Assembly (NCBI RefSeq): GCF_029223485.1 | Contig: NZ_JARHTP010000022.1 | Span: forward strand, 1-64,000 | DNA length: 64,000 bases | Source: Streptomyces coacervatus | GTDB taxonomy: Bacteria; Actinomycetota; Actinomycetes; Streptomycetales; Streptomycetaceae | Direction: 5' to 3' | Shown: piece by piece, positions 45,381 through 54,267 of the stretch | Position numbering within the stretch: the first letter of the stretch is position 1 | Layout: the number at the start of each line of letters is the position of its first letter | Position numbers and translations under genes: made by a program | The notes under the pieces: model-generated | Told to the model about the DNA's origin: nothing | Database searches by the model: none | The model's input: only the letters and a program-made list of their open reading frames with translations

Positions 45381-45717
45381 GCAGCGTTCCTCTGGGGTGA
45401 GTGTGTGATTTGGGCCTACGACAGGTCCTAATCCTATGGGGCAGGGCCGGGTGGCCGTGAAACGGTTTCCCGGACCCTGCGCCCATCAGGGCCGCGGCGA
45501 GTCAGCGGCGCCCGTCCCAGGCCTCGCTCCTCAGGAAGTGGTTGTCGCTGATCGGGCATTTCACGGCGGGGTGAGTGGCGCTTCGCCGGAGATGCCGCGG
45601 TGGGCCGTCGATCGTCTGCAGCGACGTCGTGGCCGGTCGCGCCCACGCGGCGGAGCCGCATGTCGATACAGGGTGGCCCGGGTGACCGGGCAACCCACAC
45701 AGGCGGCGTCCGGTGGG
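45381..45717. promoter_or_regulatory. Intergenic region of 337 bases with the gatC promoter
   Basis: The stretch separates gatC from the stop of the rmdB-like gene, both on the minus strand. It must hold the gatC promoter and probably a terminator for the upstream gene, but I could not fix either with confidence. A minus-strand frame at 45502-45693 is open, but it begins with TTG, lacks a ribosome site and has lower third-position GC than true genes nearby, so I do not call it. No other signal is clear. Confidence 0.45.
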
Positions 45718-47961
45718 CTACTCGTCGGTCGCCGCCGCCGGCAGGGCCGCACGAGGTCGTTGCCATCCCCGCGAACCCCGCGCCCGCAGCCACGCCGTCG
45801 TCTCGTCGGCCGGCATTGCCGCGGCCACCAGCCATCCCTGTACGGCGTCGCAGCCCAGGTCGCGCAGCCGTTCCCAGGTCTCGTCGTCCTCGACGCCCTC
45901 GGCGACGACGAGCAGGCCCAGGGAATGGGCGAGGTCGACCGTGCAGCGGACGATCTCCGCGTCCTCCGCGTCGACGGCCAGCCGGGCCACGAAGGAGCGG
46001 TCGATCTTCAGCTCGCTGACCGGAAGCCGCCGCAGATGCACCAGGGAGGAGTAGCCGGTGCCGAAGTCGTCGAGTGACATCTTGACGCCGTGCCCGGTCA
46101 GGCCGGCCAGTGTGTCGGCGGCACGCTGCGGGTCCTCGAGGAGGACGTGTTCCGTTATCTCCAGTTGGAGCGCTCCCGCCGGGACCCCGTGCCGGGCGAG
46201 CCGCGCGGCGACGGAGCCCGCGAAACCGGGGGTGTGGACGTCACGCGGCGAGACGTTGACCGCGACCGGCACATGCAGGCCCTGGGCCCGCCACCGGGCC
46301 ACCTGAGCGAGCGCCGTCTCCAGTACGTACTCCGTGAGATGGGGCATCAGCCCCGACGACTCGGCGATCGCTATGAACTCGTCCGGCGGCACCTTCCCGC
46401 GCTCGGGATGCGCCCACCGGACCAGGGCCTCCAAGCCGACGACCTGTCCGTCGAAGCGGACCTTGGGCTGGTAGTGGAGGTGCACCTCGTGCGCGTCCAG
46501 CGCCCGGCGCAGATCACCCAGCAGTCCGAGCCGGTCCGGGGTGTTGGAGTCCCGCTTGGACTCGTACACCTCGACGCCCGTACGGTCCCGCTTCGCCTGG
46601 TACATCGCCACGTCTGCCCGCCGCAGCAGCCCCTCGGCGTCCAGCGCATGGTCCGGGAAGACGGCGACGCCCGCACTGGCCTCCAGGACGAGGGTGAGCC
46701 CGTCGAGGTCAAGCGGGGAGCTGAGCGCGGCGACGAGGCCCCGGGCGACCCGGGTCGCGGAGGTCGTGGAGTCGGCGACCGGCAGTAAAACGGCGAACTC
46801 GTCACCGCCGAGCCGGGCGGCCTCCGCTCCGCGCGGCAGGGCGAGGCGCAGCCGGTCGGCTATCTGCAGAAGCAGCCGGTCACCGGCAAGATGCCCCAGG
46901 GTGTCGTTGACCGAGCGGAAGCGGTCCAGGTCGATCAGCATCAGGGCGGCGCGGGCGCCGATGCGTTCGGCGTCGTCCAGCGCGGTCCAGATGCGCTCCA
47001 GCAGCCACTGCCGGTTGGGCAGCCCGGTGAGCGGGTCGCGCAGCTGCTCCTCGGCCCGGGCGCGGGCTATCCACAGGGTGGAGTCGAGGGCGATCAGCGG
47101 GATGGCGAACAGCGGCAGCAGCACCGGCTGGGCGACGGCGACCACACAGACCAGCGGGGCGATGCCGAGCAGCGCGACCGCGACCAGGCCCTGTCTGACC
47201 AGGGCGGTGCGGGCGACGGTGGGCAGGCCGCCGCGCGGGGCGTGCAGATACCAGAGCAGGGTGCGGGTGACCAGGAGGTACGCGGTGGCGACCAGCACCA
47301 CCTCGGGGGCGGTGTAGAGGGTCCAGGAGTCAGGGATCCAGGGCGTCTCCACGGACGGCACACGTCCGAAGGCGCCGAGCACCAGGGCTCCGGCCCCGAT
47401 GCCGAGGATGTCCACCGAGCCGTGCAGCACGCCCTGGCGCCAGCGGTTGCGGCGGGCTATGCCGACCAGCACGACGACGGTGAGGCTGACCATTCCGGCC
47501 GGCACCCAGCCGTACAGCATCAGGACGGCGAGGGTGAGGGCGGCGCCGGAGCCGGTGCCGCCCCACCAGCGGGAGCGGCCGAGCATGACCAGGTGGCCGA
47601 CGATGATGCCGGTCAGCACGGCCAGGGCCCAGCCGACGGCGCCGGCTGGGAAGAGCGCATGGGTCCCGGTGAACCCCCGGTAGAAGCCCGCGCCGAGGAC
47701 GAAGGCGGCCGCCGCGACGACCGCTGCGGGCAGCGCGGGCCAGGACAGGTGCCGTTCGTGTTCGGGGTCCGTCAGTCCGGGAGGGTGGTCGACCGTGAGG
47801 TGCGGGGCGCGCCCGTCCGTCACGGTGTACTGTCCGGTGGCGCGCCCCTCCGCACCCGGACGCTCCGAACGCCGCCCGGCCCACCGGCTCGCCCGCCATG
47901 CGCCGGTCACCCGGCGCAGGCGCAGCCGTGAGTCAGGGGCGGCGCTCTCGGTCGGTTCCAT
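45718..47961 (-). CDS. rmdB: Membrane GGDEF-EAL protein with intact phosphodiesterase site, RmdB-like
   Basis: The protein has 747 residues from the ATG at 47961. About eight membrane segments (about 75-295) precede a GGDEF domain (about 310-465, motif at about 385) and an EAL domain (about 480-735). The EAL catalytic set is complete: EAL, NVSPRD, LEITEH, DDFGTG, LKIDRS, AEGVE and VQGW. GGDEF is present, but there is no RxxD I-site before it. I predict c-di-GMP hydrolysis as the main activity. Gene order matches S. coelicolor SCO5495 (RmdB), a phosphodiesterase linked to aerial development, as I recall. The open frame runs 76 codons further upstream without family character. Confidence 0.9.
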   Translation of the reverse strand: MEPTESAAPDSRLRLRRVTGAWRASRWAGRRSERPGAEGRATGQYTVTDGRAPHLTVDHPPGLTDPEHERHLSWPALPAAVVAAAAFVLGAGFYRGFTGTHALFPAGAVGWALAVLTGIIVGHLVMLGRSRWWGGTGSGAALTLAVLMLYGWVPAGMVSLTVVVLVGIARRNRWRQGVLHGSVDILGIGAGALVLGAFGRVPSVETPWIPDSWTLYTAPEVVLVATAYLLVTRTLLWYLHAPRGGLPTVARTALVRQGLVAVALLGIAPLVCVVAVAQPVLLPLFAIPLIALDSTLWIARARAEEQLRDPLTGLPNRQWLLERIWTALDDAERIGARAALMLIDLDRFRSVNDTLGHLAGDRLLLQIADRLRLALPRGAEAARLGGDEFAVLLPVADSTTSATRVARGLVAALSSPLDLDGLTLVLEASAGVAVFPDHALDAEGLLRRADVAMYQAKRDRTGVEVYESKRDSNTPDRLGLLGDLRRALDAHEVHLHYQPKVRFDGQVVGLEALVRWAHPERGKVPPDEFIAIAESSGLMPHLTEYVLETALAQVARWRAQGLHVPVAVNVSPRDVHTPGFAGSVAARLARHGVPAGALQLEITEHVLLEDPQRAADTLAGLTGHGVKMSLDDFGTGYSSLVHLRRLPVSELKIDRSFVARLAVDAEDAEIVRCTVDLAHSLGLLVVAEGVEDDETWERLRDLGCDAVQGWLVAAAMPADETTAWLRARGSRGWQRPRAALPAAATDE

Positions 47962-48047
47962 TCCCGTCCCTCTCACAGCCGGCGGTGCCCACGCCACGCG
48001 GCCCGATGCCCGACATCCATCAACGGCGCCGCGTTTGGAAAACCCTT

Positions 48048-48072
48048 CCCCTTGCTCGTCAAGAGCAAGGGG
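48048..48072. terminator. Terminator hairpin after ligA
   Basis: CCCCTTGCTC (48048-48057) and GAGCAAGGGG (48063-48072) form a perfect 10-bp stem with a five-base loop. It lies 150 bases beyond the ligA stop on the minus strand and is followed on that strand by AAGGGTTTTCC. It would separate ligA from the rmdB-like gene. Confidence 0.7.
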
Positions 48073-48221
48073 TTGCCCCAACCGCAGCTGGGCACGGCAG
48101 GTGCACACCTCAACAGTAGGCCGCAGAAGGCTTCCACGGGCAGCGGTCGTAGACGGTTGCCCGAATGCACCCCGGCCACCCGTATGCATCTGGTATGCGC
48201 CGATCAGGTGGTCTTCAATCG

Positions 48222-50414
48222 CTATTCCGCTGTGGGAAGCGCAACTTCGGCCGCCGCGTCCGGTCCCTGTTCGAGTAGGACGTTGAAGCCCTCCTCGTTC
48301 AGAACAGGCACCTTGAGCTGCATCGCCTTGTCGTGCTTCGACCCGGGATTGTCACCCACCACGACGAAAGACGTCTTCTTCGAAACAGACCCGGTCACTT
48401 TCGCCCCGCGGCTCTGCAGTGCCTCCTTGGCGCCGTCGCGGGTGAAGTGTTCGAGGGTGCCGGTGACCACGACGGTCAGTCCTTCGAGCGGGCGCGGGCC
48501 CTCGTCCTCGCCCGAGCCCTCCTCCTCCATGCGGACGCCGGCGGCCCGCCACTTGCGGAGGATCTCCTGGTGCCACTCCTCGGCGAACCATTCCTTGAGG
48601 GAGGCGGCGATGATCTCGCCGACACCGTCGGTGTTCGCCAGCGCCTCCTCCGTGGCCTGCTCGATGCGCTCGATCGACCGGAATTCGCGGGCCAGCGCCT
48701 CGGCGGCGACCGGTCCGACATGACGGATCGACAGCCCGGTGAGGATGCGGGCGAGCGGGCGCTCCTTGGCCGCGGCGATGTTCTCCAGCATGGCAACCGC
48801 GTTCTTCTTCGGCTCGCCCAGCTGGTTGGCGAAGACCGTGGCGACCTTCTCCTCGCCGGTCTTCGGGTCGCGCTTGGGCAGGCCGCTGTCCTGGTCTAGG
48901 ACGTACGCCTTGATGGGGAGCAGTTGCTCGACGGTGAGGTCGAAGAGGTCGCCCTCGTCGGTCAGCGGCGGTTCGGCCGGCTCCAGCGGCTTGGTGAGGG
49001 CCGCGGCGGCGACGTATCCGAAGTGCTCGATGTCCAGCGCCTTGCGGCCGGCCAGGTAGAACAGCCGCTCGCGCAACTGGGCGGGGCAGGTGCGGGCGTT
49101 GGGGCAGCGCAGGTCGACGTCGCCCTCCTTCATCGGCCTGAGGGCCGTGCCGCACTCGGGGCACTCGGCCGGCATCACGAACTCGCGCTCGCTGCCGTCG
49201 CGCAGGTCGGCGACGGGGCCGAGGATCTCCGGGATGACGTCACCGGCCTTGCGCAGCACCACCGTGTCGCCGATGAGGACGCCCTTGGCCTTGACGACGT
49301 CCTGGTTGTGCAGCGTGGCGAACTCGACCTCCGAGCCGGCCACCGTGACCGGCTCGACCTGCGCGTACGGAGTGACCCGGCCCGTACGGCCCACGCCCAC
49401 CCGGATGTTGATGAGCTTGGTGTTGACCTCCTCCGGCGCGTACTTGTACGCGATCGCCCAGCGCGGTGCGCGGGAGGTGGAGCCGAGGCGTCCCTGGAGC
49501 GGGATCTCGTCGAGTTTGACGACGGCGCCGTCGATCTCGTGCTCCACGGAGTGGCGGTTCTCGCCGTAGTAGGCGATGAACTCGCGTACGCCGTCGAGGT
49601 CGTCGACCACTCTGTTGTGCTTGGCGGTGGGCAGGCCCCAGGTCTTCAGCAGGTCGTAGGCCTGGGAGAGGCGGGTCATGCCCTCGAAGCCCTCCAGGGC
49701 GCCGATGCCGTGGACGACCATGTGGAGGGGGCGGGTGGCGGTGACGCGCGGGTCCTTCTGGCGCAGCGAACCGGCCGCCGCGTTGCGCGGGTTGGCGAAG
49801 GGCTTGTCGCCAGCCTCGACCAGGCGGGCGTTGAGCTCCTCGAACTTCTCCATCGGGAAGTAGACCTCGCCGCGGATCTCCACGAGGTCGGGGACGCGGT
49901 CGCCGCTCAGCCTGTCCGGAATCTCCGCGATCGTACGGACATTGGGGGTGATGTCCTCGCCCGTACGTCCGTCGCCGCGCGTCGCCGCGCGCGTGAGGCG
50001 GCCGCGCTCGTAGGTGAGGTTGACGGCGAGGCCGTCGACCTTGAGCTCGCACAGGAGGTGGTAGCCGGGCCCGCCGACGTCCTTGGCGACGCGCTCGGCC
50101 CAGGCGGCCAGTTCCTCGTCGCTGAAGGCGTTGTCGAGGGAGAGCATGCGTGAGCGGTGCTCGACGGAGGTGAACTCCGTCTCGTACGCACCCGCGACCT
50201 TCTGGGTCGGCGAGTCGGGTGTGCGCAGCTCGGGGTGGTCCTCCTCCAGCGCCTCCAGGGAACGCAGGAGCTTGTCGAACTCCGCGTCGCTGACGACCGG
50301 AGCGTCGTTCACGTAGTACCGGAAGCGGTGCTCCTCGATCTGCTCAGCGAGCTTCGCGTGCTGCTCCCGTGCCTCGGCGGGCACCGTCGTCTCCGCTTGC
50401 TTGTCGCCGGCCAC
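48222..50414 (-). CDS. ligA: NAD-dependent DNA ligase
   Basis: The 730-residue enzyme seals nicks in replication and repair, using NAD to adenylate itself. It has the Ia domain with YYVNDAPVVSD, the nucleotidyltransferase with catalytic K125 in CELKVDG, and an OB fold. A four-cysteine zinc finger (CPECGTAL and CPNARTCPAQL), helix-hairpin-helix repeats and a C-terminal BRCT domain from about residue 645 follow. The GTG at 50414 has GGGAGGAC before it. It follows the MetE-like gene by 15 bases and is probably cotranscribed. Confidence 0.97.
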   Translation of the reverse strand: MAGDKQAETTVPAEAREQHAKLAEQIEEHRFRYYVNDAPVVSDAEFDKLLRSLEALEEDHPELRTPDSPTQKVAGAYETEFTSVEHRSRMLSLDNAFSDEELAAWAERVAKDVGGPGYHLLCELKVDGLAVNLTYERGRLTRAATRGDGRTGEDITPNVRTIAEIPDRLSGDRVPDLVEIRGEVYFPMEKFEELNARLVEAGDKPFANPRNAAAGSLRQKDPRVTATRPLHMVVHGIGALEGFEGMTRLSQAYDLLKTWGLPTAKHNRVVDDLDGVREFIAYYGENRHSVEHEIDGAVVKLDEIPLQGRLGSTSRAPRWAIAYKYAPEEVNTKLINIRVGVGRTGRVTPYAQVEPVTVAGSEVEFATLHNQDVVKAKGVLIGDTVVLRKAGDVIPEILGPVADLRDGSEREFVMPAECPECGTALRPMKEGDVDLRCPNARTCPAQLRERLFYLAGRKALDIEHFGYVAAAALTKPLEPAEPPLTDEGDLFDLTVEQLLPIKAYVLDQDSGLPKRDPKTGEEKVATVFANQLGEPKKNAVAMLENIAAAKERPLARILTGLSIRHVGPVAAEALAREFRSIERIEQATEEALANTDGVGEIIAASLKEWFAEEWHQEILRKWRAAGVRMEEEGSGEDEGPRPLEGLTVVVTGTLEHFTRDGAKEALQSRGAKVTGSVSKKTSFVVVGDNPGSKHDKAMQLKVPVLNEEGFNVLLEQGPDAAAEVALPTAE

Positions 50415-50429
50415 CGTGTTGTCCTCCCG

Positions 50430-51431
50430 TTACTCTGGGTTGTCCGCGAGGGATCTCGCCGCCCGGACGCAGTGGGCGAGGGCCTTGCGCGCGTAATCCG
50501 GGGAGGCCCCCGCGAGTCCGCACGACGGCGTGATGGTGACCGCCTCCGCGAGAAGCCCCGGTTGCAGCCCCAGCCTGCGCCACAGCGTCCTGACACCCAT
50601 GACGCTACCGGCAGGGTCTGACAATCGGCCGTCCGTGCCCGGTACGACACCTGCGAAGAGCCGGGTGCCCGCTTCCACCGCCTCGCCGATCGTGTCGTCG
50701 TCACGCTCGGTGAGGAGCGAGAAGTCGAAGGAGATCGCCGCCGCGCCCGCCCGGCGCAGCACGGCGAACGGGACGTCCGGTGCGCAGGAGTGGACCACGG
50801 TGGGGCCGTCGCCGTGAACCCCCACGACGTCGCGGAGGGTGGCCTCGACGAGCTGGCGGTCGACGGCGCGGTGGGTGCGGTAGCCGCTGGCGGTCTTCAC
50901 GTGGCCGCGGAGTACTGCGGTGAGAGACGGTTCGTCGAGCTGCAGGACGAGCTGCGCGCCGGGGATGCGCCGCTGTACCTCCGCCAGGTGCAGCCGCAGG
51001 CCCTCGGCGAGCGAGCCGGCGAGGTCGCGGCAGGCGCCGGTGTCGGAGAGGGCCGCCTCGCCGTTCTTCAGCTCCAGGGCGGCGGCCAGCGTCCAGGGCC
51101 CCACGGCCTGCACCTTCAGCGGGCCCTCGTACCCCTGTGTGAACTCCTCGAGTGCGTCGAGGTCTTCGCCGAGCCAGGAGCGTGCGCGCTTGGTGTCCCG
51201 GCCCGGACGGTCCCCGATCCGCCAGCCGCTGGGTTCCACGCGTGCGTACAGCTCCACGAGCAGGCCGGCGGTCCTGCCGATCATGTCGGCGCCGGGGCCG
51301 CGGGCGGGCAGCTCGGGGAGGAACGGGAAGTCCTCGAACGTCCCGGTGACGGTCTTGGCGGCCTCACGGGCGTCGCCGCCGGGCATGGAGCCGACGCCGG
51401 TGGCCGGCCCGAAGGAAAGGTCTGCGTTCAC
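50430..51431 (-). CDS. Cobalamin-independent methionine synthase family protein (MetE C-terminal-like)
   Basis: The 333-residue protein corresponds to a single barrel of the MetE/UROD superfamily, far shorter than true MetE (about 750 residues). It has an N-terminal GVGSMPG, a QLDEPSLTAVL motif and a zinc-site-like HSCAPDVPF. It may transfer a methyl group to a thiol, but single-barrel members have several roles, so methionine synthesis is not certain. It is the first gene of a pair with ligA, 15 bases upstream of it. Beyond its start lies the large repeat region. Confidence 0.85.
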   Translation of the reverse strand: MNADLSFGPATGVGSMPGGDAREAAKTVTGTFEDFPFLPELPARGPGADMIGRTAGLLVELYARVEPSGWRIGDRPGRDTKRARSWLGEDLDALEEFTQGYEGPLKVQAVGPWTLAAALELKNGEAALSDTGACRDLAGSLAEGLRLHLAEVQRRIPGAQLVLQLDEPSLTAVLRGHVKTASGYRTHRAVDRQLVEATLRDVVGVHGDGPTVVHSCAPDVPFAVLRRAGAAAISFDFSLLTERDDDTIGEAVEAGTRLFAGVVPGTDGRLSDPAGSVMGVRTLWRRLGLQPGLLAEAVTITPSCGLAGASPDYARKALAHCVRAARSLADNPE

Positions 51432-51450
51432 ACGAGAAGCCTATGTTTCC

Positions 51451-51652
51451 CGCCCCCGCCGCCCCTACCCGTCCCGTACCGGGGGCCAGCCCCCGGACCC
51501 CCGCTCCTCAAACGCCGGAGGGGCTGAATTTTCGCCGGCCGGGGCTTGGTCTTTCAGCCCGTCCGGCGTTTGAGGACGAGGCCGTTCAGGCCGAAGCGGG
51601 GGTCTGGGGGCGGCAGCCCCCAGGGACGGGACGGGCAGGGGCGGCGGGGGCG
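51451..51652. repeat. Compound nested inverted repeat of about 200 bases
   Basis: The outermost arms are 51451-51477 and 51626-51652, 27 bases each with one mismatch. The innermost arms are 51505-51528 and 51553-51576, 24 bases each with one mismatch. Between them lie two local hairpins: CCGGGGGC-CA-GCCCCCGG (51479-51496) and CTGGGGGC-GGCA-GCCCCCAG (51604-51623). The right inner arm recurs at 36421-36444 and 51577-51602 recurs at 5-30. It lies in the 232-base gap between the divergent-facing ends of the MetE-like start and the SDR stop. Confidence 0.85.
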
Positions 51653-51663
51653 AGGAAAAACCG

Positions 51664-52353
51664 TCAGCGACCCGGCCGCACCGTCAGATCATTGACCTCC
51701 GCGTCCCGCGGCAGGTCGACGGCCATCAGGATCGTCGTCGCCACCGACTCCGGGTCGATCCACTTCGACGCGTCGTACTCCTTGCCCTCCTGCTGGTGAA
51801 CCTTGGCCTGCATGGGGCTGGCGGTGCGCCCGGGGTAGACCGAGGTGACGCGGACACCGGCCGCGTGCTCCTCGTGGCGGAGCGAGTCGGCGAGGGCCTT
51901 GAGACCGTGCTTGGACGCCGCGTACGCGGACCAGTCGGCGTGGGCGTTGAGGCCCGCGCCGGAGTTGACGAAGACCACATGGCCGCGGGCGGCGCGGAGT
52001 TGGGGCAGGAAGTGACGGGTCAGCTCGGCCGGGGCGATCAGGTTGACGTTGAGCTGGTGGCGCCAGGACTTCGGGGTGAGCTCGCCCACCGGGCCCAGGT
52101 CGACCACGCCGGCGATGTGCAGCAGTGAGTCGACGCGGTCCGGGAGCGTCTGGTGGGAGAAGGCCCAGGACAGCTTGTCCGGGTCGGCCAGGTCGCCCAC
52201 CAGGGTCTTCACACCGGGGTACGCCGCCGCAAGCTCCTTCGCGCGGCCCGCGTCGCGCGCGTGCAGCACGAGTTCGTCCCCGCGCGCGTGCAGGCGGCGG
52301 GCGACGGCCGCGCCGATGCCGGAGCCCGCTCCGGTGATCACATGTGTAGCCAT
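51664..52353 (-). CDS. SDR-family oxidoreductase
   Basis: This is a classical short-chain dehydrogenase/reductase of 229 residues. It has the cofactor motif TGAGSGIGAAVARRL at the start, and the catalytic Ser in FVNSGAGLN and YAASKHG with the Tyr-Lys pair. The Arg after the glycine-rich loop (ARRLHARGDE) favours NADP. The ATG at 52353 or the ATG nine bases earlier may be the start; neither has a strong ribosome site. It is followed by the compound repeat. The substrate is unknown. Confidence 0.9.
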   Translation of the reverse strand: MATHVITGAGSGIGAAVARRLHARGDELVLHARDAGRAKELAAAYPGVKTLVGDLADPDKLSWAFSHQTLPDRVDSLLHIAGVVDLGPVGELTPKSWRHQLNVNLIAPAELTRHFLPQLRAARGHVVFVNSGAGLNAHADWSAYAASKHGLKALADSLRHEEHAAGVRVTSVYPGRTASPMQAKVHQQEGKEYDASKWIDPESVATTILMAVDLPRDAEVNDLTVRPGR

Positions 52354-52380
52354 GCCCGCCATGCTCGCATCACGCCGGTG

Positions 52381-52920
52381 TCATGCGACGCCCTGGCCCT
52401 CCTCCAGGTACGCCAGCGCGCCCACCGGCTCCTCCGCAAAGAACACCAGGTCGGCGAGCGGACGGGGCAGGAACCCCTCGTCCTCCATACGCCGGAACTG
52501 CTCCTTCAGGCCGTCGTAGAAGCCGGCGGTGTTGAGCAGGACCACCGGCTTGTCGGTGTGGCCGTGCTTCTTCAGTTCCAGGATCTCGGTGGCCTCGTCG
52601 AGCGTTCCGGTGCCGCCCACCATGATCACCACTGCGTCGGCCTTCTCCAGGAGCAGCTTCTTGCGCTCGGCGAGGTCCTTCGCGATCACCATCTCGTCGG
52701 CGCCAGGCCGCGCCGTGGCCGCCAGGAAGTCCACGGAGACCCCGCAGAGCCGCCCTCCCGCCTCCTGCACGCCGTCGGCGACCACCTTCATCAGGCCTAC
52801 GTCGGAGCCGCCCCAGACCAGCGTGTGCCCGCCCTTGCCCAGCAGTTTCGCGAACTCGCGCGCCGGGCGCGTGTAGCGGTCGTCGAGGTCGGCGGCGGAG
52901 AGGAAGACGCAGATTCGCAT
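52381..52920 (-). CDS. LOG-family protein (cytokinin riboside 5'-monophosphate phosphoribohydrolase-like)
   Basis: The 179-residue Rossmann-like protein belongs to the TIGR00730/LOG family, which cleaves nucleotide 5'-monophosphates to free bases. The conserved contexts are GGSDVGLMKVVAD and MVGGTGTLDE, the latter reading V-G-G where most have P-G-G. TACGGT lies six bases before the ATG, so the message may be leaderless. It diverges from the DUF427 gene with 50 bases between starts. The physiological substrate in bacteria is uncertain. Confidence 0.88.
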   Translation of the reverse strand: MRICVFLSAADLDDRYTRPAREFAKLLGKGGHTLVWGGSDVGLMKVVADGVQEAGGRLCGVSVDFLAATARPGADEMVIAKDLAERKKLLLEKADAVVIMVGGTGTLDEATEILELKKHGHTDKPVVLLNTAGFYDGLKEQFRRMEDEGFLPRPLADLVFFAEEPVGALAYLEEGQGVA

Positions 52921-52970
52921 GGGATCACCGTACGCGGGAAGAACCGGGCGCCCGCGAACGCTTTTCCGGT

Positions 52971-53294
52971 ATGGCCCAAGGACACACGATCACCATCGAG
53001 CAGGTCGACCAGCACGTGCGCGTGGTGCACGGCGAGCAGGTCCTGGCGGAGAGCGAACGGCCCCTCGTGCTGCGCGAGACGGGCTGTCCGCCGCGGTACT
53101 ACCTCCCCGCCGAGGACGTACGGCTCGATCTGCTGACCCCGTCCGACACCCACACCTACTGCCCGTTCAAGGGCACCGCGAGCTATTGGTCGCTGCCGGA
53201 CGCGGCGGACCTGGTGTGGTCCTATCCCGAGCCCAAGCCCGAGGTCGCCGAGATCAAGGACCACCTCTGCTTCTACGAAGTCGAGGTGTCGTGA
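52971..53294 (+). CDS. DUF427 domain protein, 107 residues
   Basis: The protein shows the DUF427 pattern: VRVVHGEQVLAESERPLVLRE is broken by a family GCPPRYYLPAEDV stretch, and then TYCPFKGTASYWSLPD. These are the most conserved parts of the family. It is a small beta-rich cytoplasmic protein of unknown function. It is divergent from the LOG-family gene and 47 bases upstream of the hydrolase gene, possibly one transcript. Confidence 0.88.
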   Translation: MAQGHTITIEQVDQHVRVVHGEQVLAESERPLVLRETGCPPRYYLPAEDVRLDLLTPSDTHTYCPFKGTASYWSLPDAADLVWSYPEPKPEVAEIKDHLCFYEVEVS

Positions 53295-53341
53295 GCGAGT
53301 AAGGGCGATTATTTCGCTGCCTTGGGGCAGTCTCCACAGGC

Positions 53342-54115
53342 ATGGACAAGAAGACCATTTCGCGCGACGGCACCGCCATCGCGTATCAACGCACCGGGCA
53401 GGGACCCGCGGTCATCCTGGTCAGCGGCGCGATGTCGACGGGCGCCACCGTGGCGCCCCTCGCCGGGCCGCTCTCCGGCCGTTTCACCGTCGTCTCCTAC
53501 GACCGCCGGGGCCGCGGCGAGAGCGGCGACACCCAGCCGTACGAGGTGGCCCGCGAGGTCGAGGACCTCGCCGCGCTCGTCGACGCGGTGGGCGGCGAGG
53601 CCTCGCTGTACGGCATCTCGTCGGGCGGCGCACTCGTCCTGGAGGCGGCCGCGAGCGGGCTGCCGCTCCGTCGGGTCGCCGTGTACGAGGTGCCGTTCGC
53701 CATGTACGAGGGCGGCGAGAAGGAGCGCGCCGAGTACACCCGGCAGCTCGGCGAGGCGCTCGGGCAGGGCCGGCGCGGGGACGCGGTCGAGCTGTTCCTC
53801 AGGCTCACCGGGCTGGCCGAGGAGATGATCCAGGGTGCCCGCAACTCCCCCATGTGGCCCGGCATGGAGGCGATCGCGCCGAGTCTGGCGTACGACAATG
53901 CAGTGATGGGAGACGGTCTGGTACCGCGGGACCGGCTGGCCGGGATCGACGTGCCCGTCCTGTCCCTCGCGGGCGGTGCGAGCCCCCCGTGGATGCGCGA
54001 GGCGGCCCGGGCCGTGGCCGAAACCGCACCCCAGGGGACGTATCAGGTTCTGGAGGGCCAGACCCACATGGTGGATCCGAACGCACTGGCACCGGCGCTT
54101 GCGGAGTTCTTCTAG
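53342..54115 (+). CDS. Alpha/beta hydrolase
   Basis: The 257-residue enzyme has the fold's oxyanion strand VILVSGAMSTG and then YDRRGRGES. The nucleophile elbow is YGISSGGALVLEAA, in which GISSGG replaces the usual GxSxG form, with Ser as nucleophile. The late Asp and His are in the VPVLSLAGG and GQTHMVDPN regions. It probably hydrolyses esters or lactones; no substrate can be named. It lies downstream of DUF427 and 152 bases upstream of the glycan operon. Confidence 0.87.
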   Translation: MDKKTISRDGTAIAYQRTGQGPAVILVSGAMSTGATVAPLAGPLSGRFTVVSYDRRGRGESGDTQPYEVAREVEDLAALVDAVGGEASLYGISSGGALVLEAAASGLPLRRVAVYEVPFAMYEGGEKERAEYTRQLGEALGQGRRGDAVELFLRLTGLAEEMIQGARNSPMWPGMEAIAPSLAYDNAVMGDGLVPRDRLAGIDVPVLSLAGGASPPWMREAARAVAETAPQGTYQVLEGQTHMVDPNALAPALAEFF

Positions 54116-54267
54116 TCGGGCGCACAAAATGGGCGCGCTCCCACGTCAAGACTTGATGAACCGGAAACCCACCGAGTCGGATGGTCACATAAGCTTCACA
54201 ACCAACTCGCGCTTCCGGCGAGCCTCTTTGTCCCCCGGCATTCCGGCTCGCTTGTGGAGCACGACCC
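54116..54267 (+). promoter_or_regulatory. Upstream region of the glycan operon with a small palindrome
   Basis: TCAAGACTTGA (54146-54156) is a perfect 11-base palindrome centred on A. Downstream, GGAAAC (54163-54168), a 15-base spacer and GTC (54184-54186) loosely resemble an ECF-sigma promoter. Both are weak evidence. The region must contain the operon promoter because it is the only gap before the first gene. Confidence 0.35.

Noticed and set aside
45502..45693. Possible 63-residue minus-strand gene in the gatC/rmdB gap
   Set aside because: It starts with TTG, has no ribosome site, and its third-position GC is lower than that of neighbouring genes. I recognise no family. Homologue search would settle it.
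54163..54186. ECF-sigma-like promoter GGAAAC-15-GTC before the glycan operon
   Set aside because: Only a loose match to the GGAAC/GTC pattern, with short spacing; such matches are frequent by chance. I noted it as weak evidence only and do not claim control by an envelope-stress sigma factor.
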